64,000 nt of DNA, from contig CM044315.1 in NCBI GenBank assembly GCA_024291935.2, forward strand, positions 57,882,385-57,946,384, given 5' to 3'. The notes below the pieces were generated by a model. That model saw only the letters and a list, made by a program, of their open reading frames with translations. It made no database searches and was not told where the DNA came from. Of the stretch, positions 23,400-34,495 are shown in pieces (the first letter of the stretch is position 1; the number at the start of each line of letters is the position of its first letter). This stretch comes from Okapia johnstoni (lineage: Eukaryota; Chordata; Mammalia; Artiodactyla; Giraffidae). The position numbers were made by a program, and so were the translations under genes.

Positions 23400-23730
23400 T
23401 TCTTCTTTTCAACTTCTATGCCTGCTCAGATCTTACTTTAAAACAAACCTCACCTGCATACCTGCACTCCTTTGCCTGGCTAACACCAACTTGTCTCTCT
23501 ATTCTCTGTTCACACGAAACCTCCCCTCCATGCCCACGCTTCAACTTTTCTCTGTTCCTAGAGTGCCCTGTGCACATCTCTCGTCCCACATATATTCTGT
23601 ACTGCAGTTTACTTTTTTTTACAGGATTGCCCCTCCCACTGGACAAAATGTAACTGTGTTTTTTACCTATTGCTGATCTCCAGTTACCTTATATAGTAAT
23701 CTCAATAAATTTTTGTTGAATCAATAATGC
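23400..23730 (+). repeat. L2 LINE 3' end
   Basis: Pyrimidine-rich text with CAAACCTCACCTGC, later TTCCTAGAGTGCCCTG, ending TCTCAATAAATTTTTGTTGAATC, the diagnostic L2-type terminus. Confidence 0.6.
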
Positions 23731-24504
23731 AAAGGCCAATTCTAAGATAATGAATGTGTCATTTTGAGAAGCTGTTTTCAAATCTAAGTAAAGAAACTGG
23801 AATGGGCCCAGAAAATTCAAGACGCTTATATCCTCAAGACCCATCTGCAGTGAGGTTTAAAGAAGTAAGGTATTTTGACATACTACTTTTTAACAAGAGC
23901 AGGATACTAAACAGTGGTAAGATCTCAATTTTCCCCTACAGGATCCCTTTTAAAAATTATATATACAGTACTTATTCAATGAAGAAGCAAATTTGAGTAT
24001 AAAAATCACTTGTAATACCACAATGTAGATATGACTTCTGTTAATATTTCCATGTACATTCTTCTAGACTTCATTATTGTGCTAAAATGTCTATTTGTGT
24101 AAATATATATTTTAAATTACATTATACCATGTATACTTTTGAAAGCCTACTTTTTCATTCAACATGTGCATCTTTCCACACCAATAAAAACACAGCTACA
24201 ATATCAGTTTTATGCTGGAGTGGGATTGAGGTGGGTGAGGGTCATGATATATTTAACCAACCCATCCTCTATTATAAAATTTTAGGCTGTTTGTAGTGTT
24301 TCATTATTTCAAAACCATTTCAACAAAAAAACCATTTCAAACCATTCAACAAAAAGTTTACACTTTTTTTTTAAGCTCATGCCTTATTATTTGCTGAGGA
24401 TGCATTTTTAATGGCACAGTTTCCTGGTCAAAAGATATATTCATATTTGAAGTTTTTTATGTTACAAATTGCCAAATTTCTCTTCAGAAAGTTGTACCAA
24501 TTCA

Positions 24505-24531
24505 TGAGCTTCCCCAGTGGCTCAACAGTAA
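24505..24531 (+). mobile_element. 27-bp SINE 5'-head micro-insertion with 19-bp target duplication
   Basis: The inserted piece reads TGAGCTTCCCCAGTGGCTCA then ACAGTAA, which is the tRNA-like head of a Bov-tA/CHR SINE without body or tail. It is flanked by identical 19-bp copies, AGAAAGTTGTACCAATTCA, at 24486-24504 and 24532-24550. The kept part is the 5' end, the reverse of usual 5' truncation. Confidence 0.85.
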
Positions 24532-24737
24532 AGAAAGTTGTACCAATTCACACAAAAGGGGCTTTCCCCCACACTTTCACCAGTATAGGTTATGCTGATG
24601 CTACTTACTCTTTTTCATTTTGATTTGATTGCCAAGGGTTTTTTTTTTTTTCTTTCAAAACTTGCATCTCAGTGATTGCTAGTTAGGCTGAACATATTTT
24701 TATATCTTTATTGTTCCTTTTGTTTATTTTTTAAAAA

Positions 24738-24925
24738 TGTTTGCTTATTTATTTATTTATTTGACTGCCCAGGTCTTAGCTGCAGCATGCAGGATCTTTC
24801 AGTTGCAGCATGCAGGATCTTTTAGTTGCAGCATGTGGGATCAAGTTCCCTGACCAGGGATCAAACCCTGGCCCTTTGCATTGGAAGAGTGGAGTCTTAG
24901 CCACTGGACCCTGAGGGAAGTCCCT
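24738..24925 (-). mobile_element. CHR-type tRNA-derived SINE
   Basis: Starts with a (TTTA)n tail and ends with the reverse tRNA-like head (CAGGGATCAAACCCTGGC, then CTGAGGGAAGTCCC). Contains a GCAGCATGCAGGATCTT unit repeated three times. Confidence 0.88.
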
Positions 24926-25738
24926 ATTCCTTTCATTTTATATTTATTTTTTAGTTTCCTGTTCATATCCCATTATCTCCTATTTATCTGAAAAGTTATA
25001 TGTATTTGCCAAAAATCTATCATATACTTTTCCTAAATTGCTCTTTGCATTTTAAAGCCTTATTTACAGTGTTTTTTAAAAATTCTTACTTTATTATGCT
25101 TAAAGTTTAAGTTTTTTTCCCATAGGTAATCAATCTTTTCCTTCAGGTTTCTTCTTAGATGCCTTCCCCACATGAGGCAGAGATTACCACTTACCCACCA
25201 AATACCCTCTCCTTATCTTCTCTAGCAAGAAAACAATGTGTTTCTGAGTCTCCTTTGTAGTTGGGTGTGACCAGATGACCAGTTAGGGTCAATACTGCAA
25301 GTGTTGTTCTGTGACCTGGGGCAAAACTCCTCAAGAGTGAGAGGTGAGGCTTCTCTCTTTTTTCTGCTGCCTATAAGGAGACAGCTGGAGCTCCAGCAGT
25401 CATCCTGGACTATGTGGCAGTGGGTACAGAAGGAAGGAGGCTGGAGTCCTCATGTGTACAGTTTTCATACCAGCCCTGGGCCGTCTACCTCCAAACTTCT
25501 CTTCTATAAGAGAATAACTAAGTCACTATAGTCAAGCCTCTAGAAAGAACAACTCTTACTCCTAAAAGCAATTCCTAACTCATATGCTGACCCAAGGTTA
25601 TATCAATATTTGTATTTTTATCTACTATATTATCTCTACCTTTACAGATATATGACTGAAAAGACTTATAACCAAGATTCAATAGTATATATAAGATGAT
25701 AATTCTTGGTAGAAGCTTCCTCAAAATAATAATTGCTA

Positions 25739-26034
25739 GGCTTCCTTGGTGCCTCAGCTGGTAAAGAATCTGCATGCAATGCAGGAGACCCCAGTTCAAT
25801 TCCTAGGTCAGGAAGATTTGCTGGAGAAGGAATAGGTGACCCACTCTAGTATACTTGGGCTTCCCTGGTGGCTCAGCTGGTAAAGAATCTGTCTGCAATG
25901 TGAGAGAACTGGGTTCGATCCCTAGGTTGGAAAGATTCCCTGGAGAAGGGAACAGCTACCCACTCCATTATTCTGGCCTGGAGAATTCCATGGACTGCAA
26001 AGAGTTGGACATGACTGAGCAACTTTCACTTTCA
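25739..26034 (+). mobile_element. Two Bov-tA SINEs head to tail, the first cut short
   Basis: First unit 25739-25854: head AGGCTTCCTTGGTGCCTCAG, then the Bov-A body stops after CCCACTCTAGTATACTTG. Second unit 25855-26034: head GGCTTCCCTGGTGGCTCAGC, then the body ends CATGACTGAGCAACTTTCAC. Either one SINE inserted into the other or an internal duplication. Confidence 0.9.
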
Positions 26035-26529
26035 GACCCACATGTGGATAAACTGTTACACTGAATTTTAAGGAAGAATCTAATTATAGAGTTTTATTCT
26101 ATCAGGCATTTTTTGAAAAAGTTAGGCCAACAATCTTGACTAAAATACTTTTATAATACAGATCTTGAAAATAGTTTTAGTATCTATTTTCTTCACTAAT
26201 TATCAGCTTTAATCCTGACAAGTTAGTTTTCAGAGGATGTGACTGTAAAATATGTCTAGCTAGTTGGGAGGTTTTCAATGTAGATAATTGAAAACATATC
26301 TAAATTTGGAATAATAAAGAGCTATAGTATAGCAATATTGTACTATAGTTCCTTAAAGCCAGAATTTCATTTTAATACTATTGGTTTTAAAACATGTTTT
26401 GACTATAGGTATGCTTTTTCTAGAACTTGACAACACATATTACTCTTGCTCATGGAAAAATTAGCCAGATATTAGTGTTCAATTTAATGTAATGAATATT
26501 TCCTTAACTAATATTTATTGTTTATATGT

Positions 26530-26738
26530 GTGTGCATGCTCTCAGTCATGTTCGACTCTTTGTGACCCCATGGACTCCAGTCACCAGTCTCCTCTGTCCA
26601 TGGGAGTTCCCAAGCAAGAATACTGGAGTGGGTTTTCATTTCCTACTCCAGGGGATCTTCCCGACCCAGGGATAGAACTTGTGCCTCTTGCATTGGCAGG
26701 GGGTTCTTTACCAGCTGAGCCACCAGGGAAACCCCAAA
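26530..26738 (-). mobile_element. Bov-tA SINE
   Basis: Reverse copy from GTGCATGCTCTCAGTCATGT to the head CCAGCTGAGCCACCAGGGAA. Complete, moderately diverged. Confidence 0.92.
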
Positions 26739-26744
26739 CACCTA

Positions 26745-26945
26745 TTATGTATTTATTAGTCTCTGTATTTAAACTCACAATGACTTGCAATTCAGGTAAT
26801 ATAATCCCTAGTTTAGAGAGGGGGAAATTGAAGCTCAGAGGTGTTAATTCATTTGGACAGTCACTGGCTAAAAGGAAATTTCAGACAGCCTCTGAAATCT
26901 GTTCATTTCAAACTCTAAACTCCTGTGCTACTCATTCCAGGCCCT
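26745..26945 (-). repeat. MIR SINE fragment
   Basis: Degraded reverse MIR: TTTAGAGAGGGGGAAATTGAA, GCTCAGAGGTGTTAATTCA, CACTGGCTAAAAGG. Confidence 0.55.
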
Positions 26946-27021
26946 GAGCTGGGCTTGCATGAGATACGAGATTAGGAAGATAGTTTCCTACAAGCAACAT
27001 TAAAGAAAATGTGGTACTTAC

Positions 27022-27242
27022 CTGCCCCACACAGATCCGTTATGTTAATACGAGTGGGCAGGGAACTGCCTTTTGAGTTAGCTGCAGACACAGCCACAGC
27101 CCAGTTCCCAGTTCTGGGAATGACCCAGGTCCAGGAGGTGTGTTCTGTGATGTTCTGTAGTGTGATTTCCCCTCCTGCTACCTCCTGCAAGGTCACTTGA
27201 TAGTGGAAGGATTTTTCCTCTTGCTTCCAATAGACTCAGATT
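27022..27242 (-). CDS. IL12RB2: IL12RB2 coding exon 8 (second part of fibronectin-III domain 3), frameshifted by one extra base
   Basis: The exon starts after TTTTGTTGCAG and ends GGGGCAG|GTAAGT. Homology is clear: [10 protein letters not shown] at the start and, in another frame, [30 protein letters not shown] and NITDLCGA. The exon is 221 bases, whereas phase 0 in and phase 1 out, with the 73 codons of the human exon, needs 220. The frame is lost at codons for I-L-H, where the minus strand reads ATCCTTCCAC; the extra base is one of the two A at 27207-27208 on the plus strand. Read as given, translation runs into TAA inside this exon, before the membrane span. Splice sites and the rest of the exon look fully conserved, so this is either a recent mutation or polymorphism, or a sequencing or assembly error. 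Confidence 0.92.
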
Positions 27243-30200
27243 CTGCAACAAAACACATTTACTTACTGTGTACTCTCAGACAAGGTCACTGGATGCTCTA
27301 CACTAGGACCTCATGACTGCCTGCAGCAGGCAGCTACACTAGAGTGACTTTTTTATTGACATCTTTTCATTTCTTCCACCACACACTTTTATGCTCCACC
27401 AAGCCCCACCACCTATAGAAAAAAATCAGTTAACATTTTTAAAAAGTTAATTCTTAAAGAATTGTTTAGGAACAATCCCAGAAAGTAAGCATAAAACTAA
27501 TTCTTTGTATTGTAACCCTGTTAGGACAAGGACCATGAGAAACAGAAGCACTGGAAATGAAGAGTTGCCCAAGCCTGTGCTGGCAATGCCTGTCCATGCC
27601 TAGTGTAGGGAGAGAAAGGCATTGCTCACCAGACTTAAGCATCACAGTTGTTTTCTTTGGCAAGGCTCTTCCTTCCATGGGGTGTGGGGTGGCCTCAAGA
27701 CGCTGAAAGACACACCTTAGGGTTGGCAAATACCCCTTTATCTGGTTTCCTGCTCCTAAGCCATCTTTTAATAACTTGATATCCTGTGTCTTTTATCTGT
27801 CAGGAGAGGCTGGGTTAACATGAATATATGGTTCATTTAGAATTCGTATCTTCCACTTTAAGTGAAAAAACTGGACTTCTGATTATAATTTGGCTTCCGA
27901 AATAATTAGCATGCTGCAAGAGGATGCTCCTATCTGCTGACTCAGGTCTTCTGGTTGGCTCAACAGCTGCAATTCTCACTATAAATTAATGCATGAACAT
28001 CCAGCTTTTTTTATATTTCAGGCTCTGGGAGTTTGAATGGTGCAGGTCATGTCCTAGGTGCCTTTCTGGATCCACAAGGGCCAAGACTAGATCATAAAAC
28101 ATGGTCAATGCAATGGGTGAAGGCCATGTGGCTGGGGGCATTTCGGGGTGCATGTTCAGCCTTTCCCTATAAGACATCCTGTGTCCTGGCAAGAACAAAC
28201 AAAGTTTTGGTGGGGCAAGTGTCCATCACTGCTCATCTTGTGTGGATTAAAACAAGTGAGTGCTTTTGACATTGTGATGTTCTGAACTGTTATTAATAAA
28301 CATGCCCTTTGCCACAGAAGAAAAAAAAATTAAAGCAAAAGCTGGGTAGGGAAGACCATTCCCTCAGTTTTCACTCCATGCTTCCCTACTTGTCTCTTCG
28401 GTAGCTCCAGAGGGAGTACTGTCACCCCTATCGCATGCATCCCCACCTAAATGTACTTCCCAAGAGCTGGCGCTCACAAAGTTCCCCATTCTTGCCAGGG
28501 ACCCAGGAGGCAAATAGGGAAACAGCCTCTATTATGGCCCTCTCATTGTCCTTCACAGACACCTTGGCAATCTCATGCAATCCAATGGTAGAATGCTAAC
28601 AGAAGGGGGAAAATGTCAAGTCCTCCTGGGTCCAATGAACTTACGTAGTGACTGCTGTGGAAATCTATATGATCCCAGTGATAGGGTAAACAGAGGTGTG
28701 GGTTGGAAAGATGAGTGAAGGAGGGCAGAGAAGGGCCTGAATCTATCTTGCATTTTCTCTTCATATCCCATATTTTTAAGCCGCAAATATCAGTGAGAAT
28801 GTGAAGATGTGGCCAACAAATTAGACAAATGAACATGGTATCCCTTGACTTATGCTTGTATGAAATGTCAAACTCAAGTTTGGGGATAAAGGTTAACATC
28901 AATTAGTTAACTAATCTTAACCAAACTGGAAAATGGACCTAACTTGTCTAGCAGGGTCCATAGAATAAAAGATTCAGTGAGTTCAATAAGCCAGTGGGGA
29001 AACAAGTATTTATCCAGCAGGGCAGTCAGTCTCCTGAAGCACCTGAAAACAGTGTGATTAGGTTAGTTAAAAAAATTAGGTAACATCAAGTTTGCAAATC
29101 ATGTACATAATCCATCACCCGTGGATTACACCTGGCTCTGAGGGAATGGAATAATAACAGAATTAAACAGTGGAATAATTATTCCAGTTATAATAATAGC
29201 TGGAATAGAATAATACCAGAAGAACAGGACTGGAGGGGATTCTCCAGATGAACAATTAATTCAGTGTTTCATTTCATCAACAGAGGAAACTAAGTCCGAT
29301 TTGCTTAAGGCCACTCAAGAGACAGATGGAGGAGCTGAGAGTGGAATCAAGGGTTCCTGACCTCCGGACTCATGACCCCTCCACTCTGACTCGCTACCCC
29401 TTCTATTGGCAAGCCTGAGACAGTTGGTGAGTACAGGCGTCATATTGCATAGTTGGGTCCTCAGTCACCATTCTGGCCCAGAGTTGCAAAGCAGCCTCTG
29501 TAATTGTGCGGCTGTGGTATGCTCTGATGTGGAACATCAACAGTGGGCATGAGGTTGGTAATTTGGGGAGGGTGGAGATCCAGAATTCTTTCTCCAGAGC
29601 CGACAGGCTCTGAGTCAGAAGGGAACAAGTTCCGAAACAAAAAGAACTTTGGCCTGAGGAGCCAGCTGGGTCTTTTCAGATAAACTTTTTTCCCTCTAGT
29701 GTTTATTTGGGTGGGTGAGAAGGGGGAATCTATCATCTATTGGGCCATACCATGAGTCAGGAGCTCTACAACGAGTGTCATATTTATTCCTTATAACTCC
29801 CCATTCTGATGAGGGTGCTAAAGCTCAAGAGGGGTTAAGAAATGAACTCGTCCCCACAGTAATGTGAGATTTTAGTGCGCCCCCTGGTGGATGTCCCTGT
29901 GAACATCACAAAGACAGGGTACTTCTTGTCCCTTCTTGGACAGCGCTAAGAGCAGATTTCAGCCAGTGATATTACTGTCGTCACCTTCTTCTACTGGTAA
30001 GAATACACTAAAAAGAATACACTGTTTCTTTCTCCCTTCCGTTTTCTTTCTGCTCTGTCCTGTGGGAAATGTCTTAAACTTAGTGAACTTAGCCTTTTTG
30101 ACTTTGGTTTGTCCAAGAAGCAAGGAGTGAACAGCCCCCTTATAAACCATTATAATAATTCTGCTGCCTGAAAAGGCTTTCAGAATCAAAAATAACTTGG

Positions 30201-30584
30201 TGAATGCAATCCAAGAAAGCACAAAGTCTGACGCATTTCAGAATGCACTGCCCCGTTTCTGTTTTGAAGTGTATTATAGGAAAGGTGTTTCTGTGGATTG
30301 ATAAAGCATTTCCTCTTGGGACTTAAAAAAAACTACTGTACTGACAATAAAGTAATATTTTACTTCTGAATTTCTCTTGAGGCAAAAAATAACTTTTAAA
30401 AAACTGTTATAGAGTTTAGCCTATATCAGAGAAGAGAGCCTGTAATCAAGACCCCTTGGAATGCTGGGGAGTTTGAACACTTACTAATCACAGCTTTATC
30501 TGTGAAGATTTTTTTTCCTTTTGGGTTCCGGAACACTGCTGACTTGGTTCTTGTTATTAGGACAGATCTTTGACTTTTCTGTTC

Positions 30585-30700
30585 CACCACTTAACAGCTG
30601 TGTGACCTTGGGCAAGCTATTTCAACTCTGAGCCTCAGTTTCCTCACATGTAAAATGAGGATCTCATTGGAATCTCACAGAAGAGTAGGATAATCTTTGC
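30585..30700 (+). repeat. MIR SINE
   Basis: CCACTTAACAGCTGTGTGAC, CTTGGGCAAGCTATTTCAAC and CTCAGTTTCCTCACATGTAA are strong MIR core matches in plus orientation. Confidence 0.88.
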
Positions 30701-30709
30701 AAACACTTT

Positions 30710-30900
30710 TCACAATTCTCTCTTTAGTTTTCATATGAATCTCATGTAGTATATGCTATTATTTTCTACATTGTGCTTATAAGGCACAAAGAGATTAAGC
30801 ACCATGCTCAAGGACACATAGCCAGCAAGTGGTAAAGCTGGAACTTTAACCCAGGTAGCATAGCTGGTCTACCTGGAGGATGAAGTCTTAAACTGCTGTT
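30710..30900 (-). repeat. MIR SINE
   Basis: Reverse MIR phrases (AGGCACAAAGAGATTAAGCA, GACACATAGCCAGCAAGTGG, AACTTTAACCCAGGTAGC) directly follow the plus-strand MIR, giving an inverted pair. Confidence 0.75.
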
Positions 30901-31916
30901 ATGCTGGCACTTAGTAGACATTCCCCAGGTGTTCTGTTATTCTGAACTGATTTACCTTCTGGCAGTTACCCTGGCATAATGATTTCTATCTTGTTTTACA
31001 ACTGGAAAACAGCAAAATAATGGAAACTTTTTAAGAGCAAGCTTTAACTCCCCTTGCATCTGTGTTTTCTATCTTCTGTTAATTCTCTGCTACTTTTATC
31101 TTTGTTACTGACCACATTCTGCTATCCAACCCAAATTCCCTGCATTGCAGCTGGTATAGCATGTGTGACCAGCAAGCAAGGGAAAGCAACCTGTTCTGTC
31201 TGAAAGTATCTGCAGCAATTCTGTGCCAGCCTGTGTTAGGACAGGGCTGGGAAAGGGAAGGAGAGAGAGTTGAATACCGCAACAAAACTAATCTTCCTAT
31301 CTGCTGCTTTTGTATCTAAATATTGATTCTGAAGTTGCATACCTCCTATAATTATATAAGGCTCCCGGCAGCCAATCTTCCCTGGGGATTTACAATAGAC
31401 CTTTGTCCTCCATCAATATAAACCAGGTTACAAATAATACTTTCTACTTTTATTGAATCCCTTTCATATGAGGAGGCCAAAGAATTCATGGCTTCAGTGC
31501 AATGTGATACAGACTGGAACACTCTTCATTCACCAAAGACAAAGACAGGGAGAAACAAACCAAGTGAATGCACTGAACAAGCCGCTTCTGGTCTCAGCTG
31601 TCTTTCTGACGCTGTGCTGTTAACTAGTGTGGGGCTAGCTCTTTTCTCTTTCTCCTTGTCTTCTATGGTTTGAGGGTAACTATTTATCAAAATGAATTAC
31701 TTCTTTTACAAGTGAATACAAGGTATTCAATCTTTTCCCCGATTTAGGAAACAAGCATTTCCCCATCTCTCCTGTCCTGCTTGTCAAGGCTTAGGAACCT
31801 TGCTCACTACAGGAGGGAGCCATGTAGCCTTTGAAATGGGGCTATCCTGACCTAGGATGGGGTGCCATCTGGAAGGTGAGCTCTTGGCCTCTGTGCCGTA
31901 CTGGCACTTAATAGAC

Positions 31917-32127
31917 ATGTGCTCAGTCGCTTCAGTCGTGTCTGACTCTGTGCGACCCTATGGACTGTAGCCCGCCAGGCTCCTCTGTCCCTGGGATTCT
32001 CAAGGCAAGAATACTGAAGTGAGTTGCCATGTCCTTCTCCCGGGGATCTTCCCTACCCGGGGATCAAACCCGAGTCTCCTGCATTGGCAGGTGGATTCTT
32101 TACCACTGAGCCATCAGAGAAGCCCCA
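31917..32127 (-). mobile_element. Bov-tA SINE
   Basis: Reverse copy: GTGCTCAGTCGCTTCAGTCG through CTTCCCTACCCGGGGATCAA to the head ATTCTTTACCACTGAGCCATC. Complete. Confidence 0.93.
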
Positions 32128-32309
32128 AGATAGCTCATTAGTAATTTTTAAATCGATTACATGTTGAGATGATAACATTCCCAATAAACCTGTGTTAAGT
32201 AATATGTATTATTAAAAGTAAGTCCATCTGTTTTTCTTAATGTCCTAAAATGTGGCTACAAGAAAGTTTGAAATTACACATATGGCTTGCATCTGTGGCT
32301 TGCTTTATA

Positions 32310-32384
32310 CTGGGTTGGCCAAAAAGTTTGCTCAGGATTTTGTGCCCTCTTATGCTGAATGAACCTTTTGGCTAACCCAATATT
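32310..32384. mobile_element. Mini-mariner (MITE-like) element
   Basis: A 70-75 bp unit opening CTGGGTTGGCCAAAAAGTTT and closing AACCTTTTGGCTAACCCAA, imperfect terminal inverted repeats of a mammalian mariner, bounded by TA on both sides as expected for Tc1/mariner targets. No transposase. Confidence 0.85.
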
Positions 32385-32899
32385 TCTATGGGATAGCACT
32401 TCACTAATGTGATTCCTTACATGCCAAAGCCATGTCCCCCTGAGGTCTTCCTGGCAAATGTTCTCCCACCCTTGTCCTGACTAATTTGTTCTTCTGGGGA
32501 GCTCCAATATTACCTTCTTTTATTTTTTTAAGTCAGAAAACTGTAATAACACCTGGACAGAATCAATATAAACAATTTAAGGGGAAGTTTATACATGATA
32601 TTTTCTAAAGCTTTTAAATATTTGGAAAGATTTTATCCTTAAAACTCAGTTTAAACAAACAAAAACTTCACCCTATTTAATTCTCAGCAACTAGACTGCT
32701 GACTCATTTTACCCACACCTCCAAATCCTTTCAACCAGTTAAGAAACTAACAAGCAGATGCTCACATGGATTCTGACTATAGGCCTATCTTTCCATGTGT
32801 AGACCCTCCCGTCCCTTACGTCTTCCTGACTCTCTCTATAACTGCAGTGACTCACTGCCTGAGCTTCACTTTATTCTATGGTTCACAAAGTTAGTCAGC

Positions 32900-33190
32900 T
32901 GCACAGAGAATGGGAGGTGCTGAAACTGCCAGTATTACCTTCTGAAAGGTCCTCTCTGACTCCTCACCCCTCCCCTCCCTGGTCATAGTCCCCTCAGGTG
33001 AACCTTGAACTCCTTAACACCTGAAGACCCTCACCACCCCCTCTGCATTTCTGTCCTCCCCTGCTGTACTGTGAGCTCAAGGACACGGAGCCTGCACCTG
33101 GCTTGTTCACGTCCATGTCCCTGCATACAACATGGGCTCTAGGCCTAAAGAGGGGCTTTAATGTACTTGTTTGCTTGGATGAACAAATGA
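32900..33190 (+). repeat. L2 LINE 3' end
   Basis: GAAAGGTCCTCTCTGACTCC, CTGTGAGCTCAAGGACACGG and the closing ACTTGTTTGCTTGGATGAAC follow the L2 3' consensus order. Confidence 0.7.
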
Positions 33191-33734
33191 GGGAGTGAGC
33201 GAATGAAGAAGAGAATTCAGCTCCATCTGCACACAGACATTTCTCTTTCAGACCCATGGCCTAAACCTAAACTTCAGAAAGTTTATGATTAGCCATGCTT
33301 CAGACAGTGAGAGGGCTCTGAAGAAACTGACAGAGGAAACTGGAAAGGGTAATGCGGCTTTAACCCACTGTCATATCTTTTCATACCTCATCCATATATA
33401 TATATTCAAAGTGATTTTCTTCTTAAAGGATGGAAGCTGAATTCACTGAAGGAAAAGTGTACTGGAATCACGATGGAAATAACTGGTCGAAGCAAAGGAA
33501 ATTATGTGAAAGTTTGTGCAGAAGGGGATGTTAGAGAGAATGTGAGGGAAAGAATTAGTGACCCCTTGTGAAGGGCTCTCATATAACACTGGGGCTGTAG
33601 GTGACAGAGCAACATTTTCTACCACCGCATTTACTGCTTTGACAACACCCAGGTGTTTTTGCTTTATTCATAGATTAGGCTCAACTTTTTGACTTCAACA
33701 TGGAAAGTACTTTTTCTCTTAAAAGCAACTATGG

Positions 33735-33864
33735 GGACTTCCTTGGTGGTCCAGTGGTTAGGACTCCGTGCTTTCACTGCAGGTTCAATCCCTGGTCGAG
33801 GAGCTAAGATCTCACAAGCCATGTGGTATGACCAAAAATTAAAAACAAAAACAAAAACAAAAAA
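33735..33864 (+). mobile_element. CHR-type tRNA-derived SINE with 9-bp target duplication
   Basis: Head GGACTTCCTTGGTGGTCCAG, B-box-like TTCAATCCCTGGTCGAGG, tail (AAAAAC)n. Flanks CAACTATGG at 33726-33734 and 33865-33873. Confidence 0.92.
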
Positions 33865-33977
33865 CAACTATGGCAAAAAAGAGTACAGAATACTTTTGAG
33901 GAAATGAAGCTTTTAGAAGAAACCAAGGTGTGGGAAAATGAGGAACTATGTAGGAACCAGAACAACAGCAGTCTCCT

Positions 33978-34160
33978 CTACCCTCAACACACTCACACTC
34001 ACATTCATAAATAGACACACATGTAGATGCTCACATTCACACCCACCCCCCCACACTCACAGATCCACACATATTCATCCACACTCACACCCACATACAC
34101 CCCACACACCTATCTTCCACACACGCCTTTACACTCACTCACTGCAATGGTGATTCACAC
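33978..34160 (+). repeat. CA/CACT-rich low-complexity array, left part
   Basis: Imperfect CACT-, CACA- and CATTCAC-type units with little order. Not a direct-repeat/spacer array. Confidence 0.8.
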
Positions 34161-34495
34161 ACTGGAATTTCACACCTAATGTGATGGTGTCAGGAGGTGG
34201 GGCCTCTGTGAATTGATTAGGTCATAAGGGTGGAGCATGCTTGGATGGGAATGGCATTCTCTAAGGACCCGGGCAGCTGTCTAGCCCCCTCCACCATGTC
34301 ACCATGTGAGGACACAAGAGAAGTCTGCGACCCAGAAGCCTGCGACCCAGGCCCCCAGAAGAGGGCCCTTATCTAACCATGATGGCAGCCGGATCTCAGA
34401 CTTCCAGCATCCACAACTGTGAGAAATTGATCTCTGCTATTTACAAGCCCCCAAACTATGGTATTTTATTAGCTGTGACTAAGACACTCACATAC
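34150..34495 (+). repeat. MaLR-type solo LTR remnant
   Basis: CACCTAATGTGATGGTGTCA, GTGGGGCCTCTGTGAATTG, ACCATGTGAGGACACAAGAG, then GATCTCAGACTTCCAGCATC and CAACTGTGAGAAATTG are hallmark phrases of an ERVL-MaLR LTR in order. Old retroviral-type LTR only, with no internal genes. Confidence 0.8.

Larger units (their letters stand above)
23995..25170 (-). repeat. Old L1 3' region, broken by SINEs
   Basis: Antisense old-L1 phrases: TTTTTCATTCAACATGTGCAT, TGCCAAATTTCTCTTCAGAA with GTTGTACCAATTCA, and a later TTTCCTGTTCATATCCC. Interrupted by a 27-bp SINE piece (24505-24531) and a full SINE (24738-24925). Confidence 0.6.
16645..27021. other. Intron 8
   Basis: Dominated by an old antisense L1 (16985-20575) with younger L1 and BovB insertions. 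It is followed by SINEs (21110-21399, 24505-24531, 24738-24925, 25739-26034, 26530-26738), an L2 3' end (about 23400-23730), another old L1 3' region (23995-25170) and MIRs. Bases 20590-21100, 21400-22580 and 22740-23390 hold no feature I can name, although 20590-20780 has the look of an old interspersed repeat. Confidence 0.6.

Noticed and set aside
23258..23653. A 131-codon plus-strand frame
   Set aside because: It lies in pyrimidine-rich L2-like sequence, has no recognisable domain and no exon structure.
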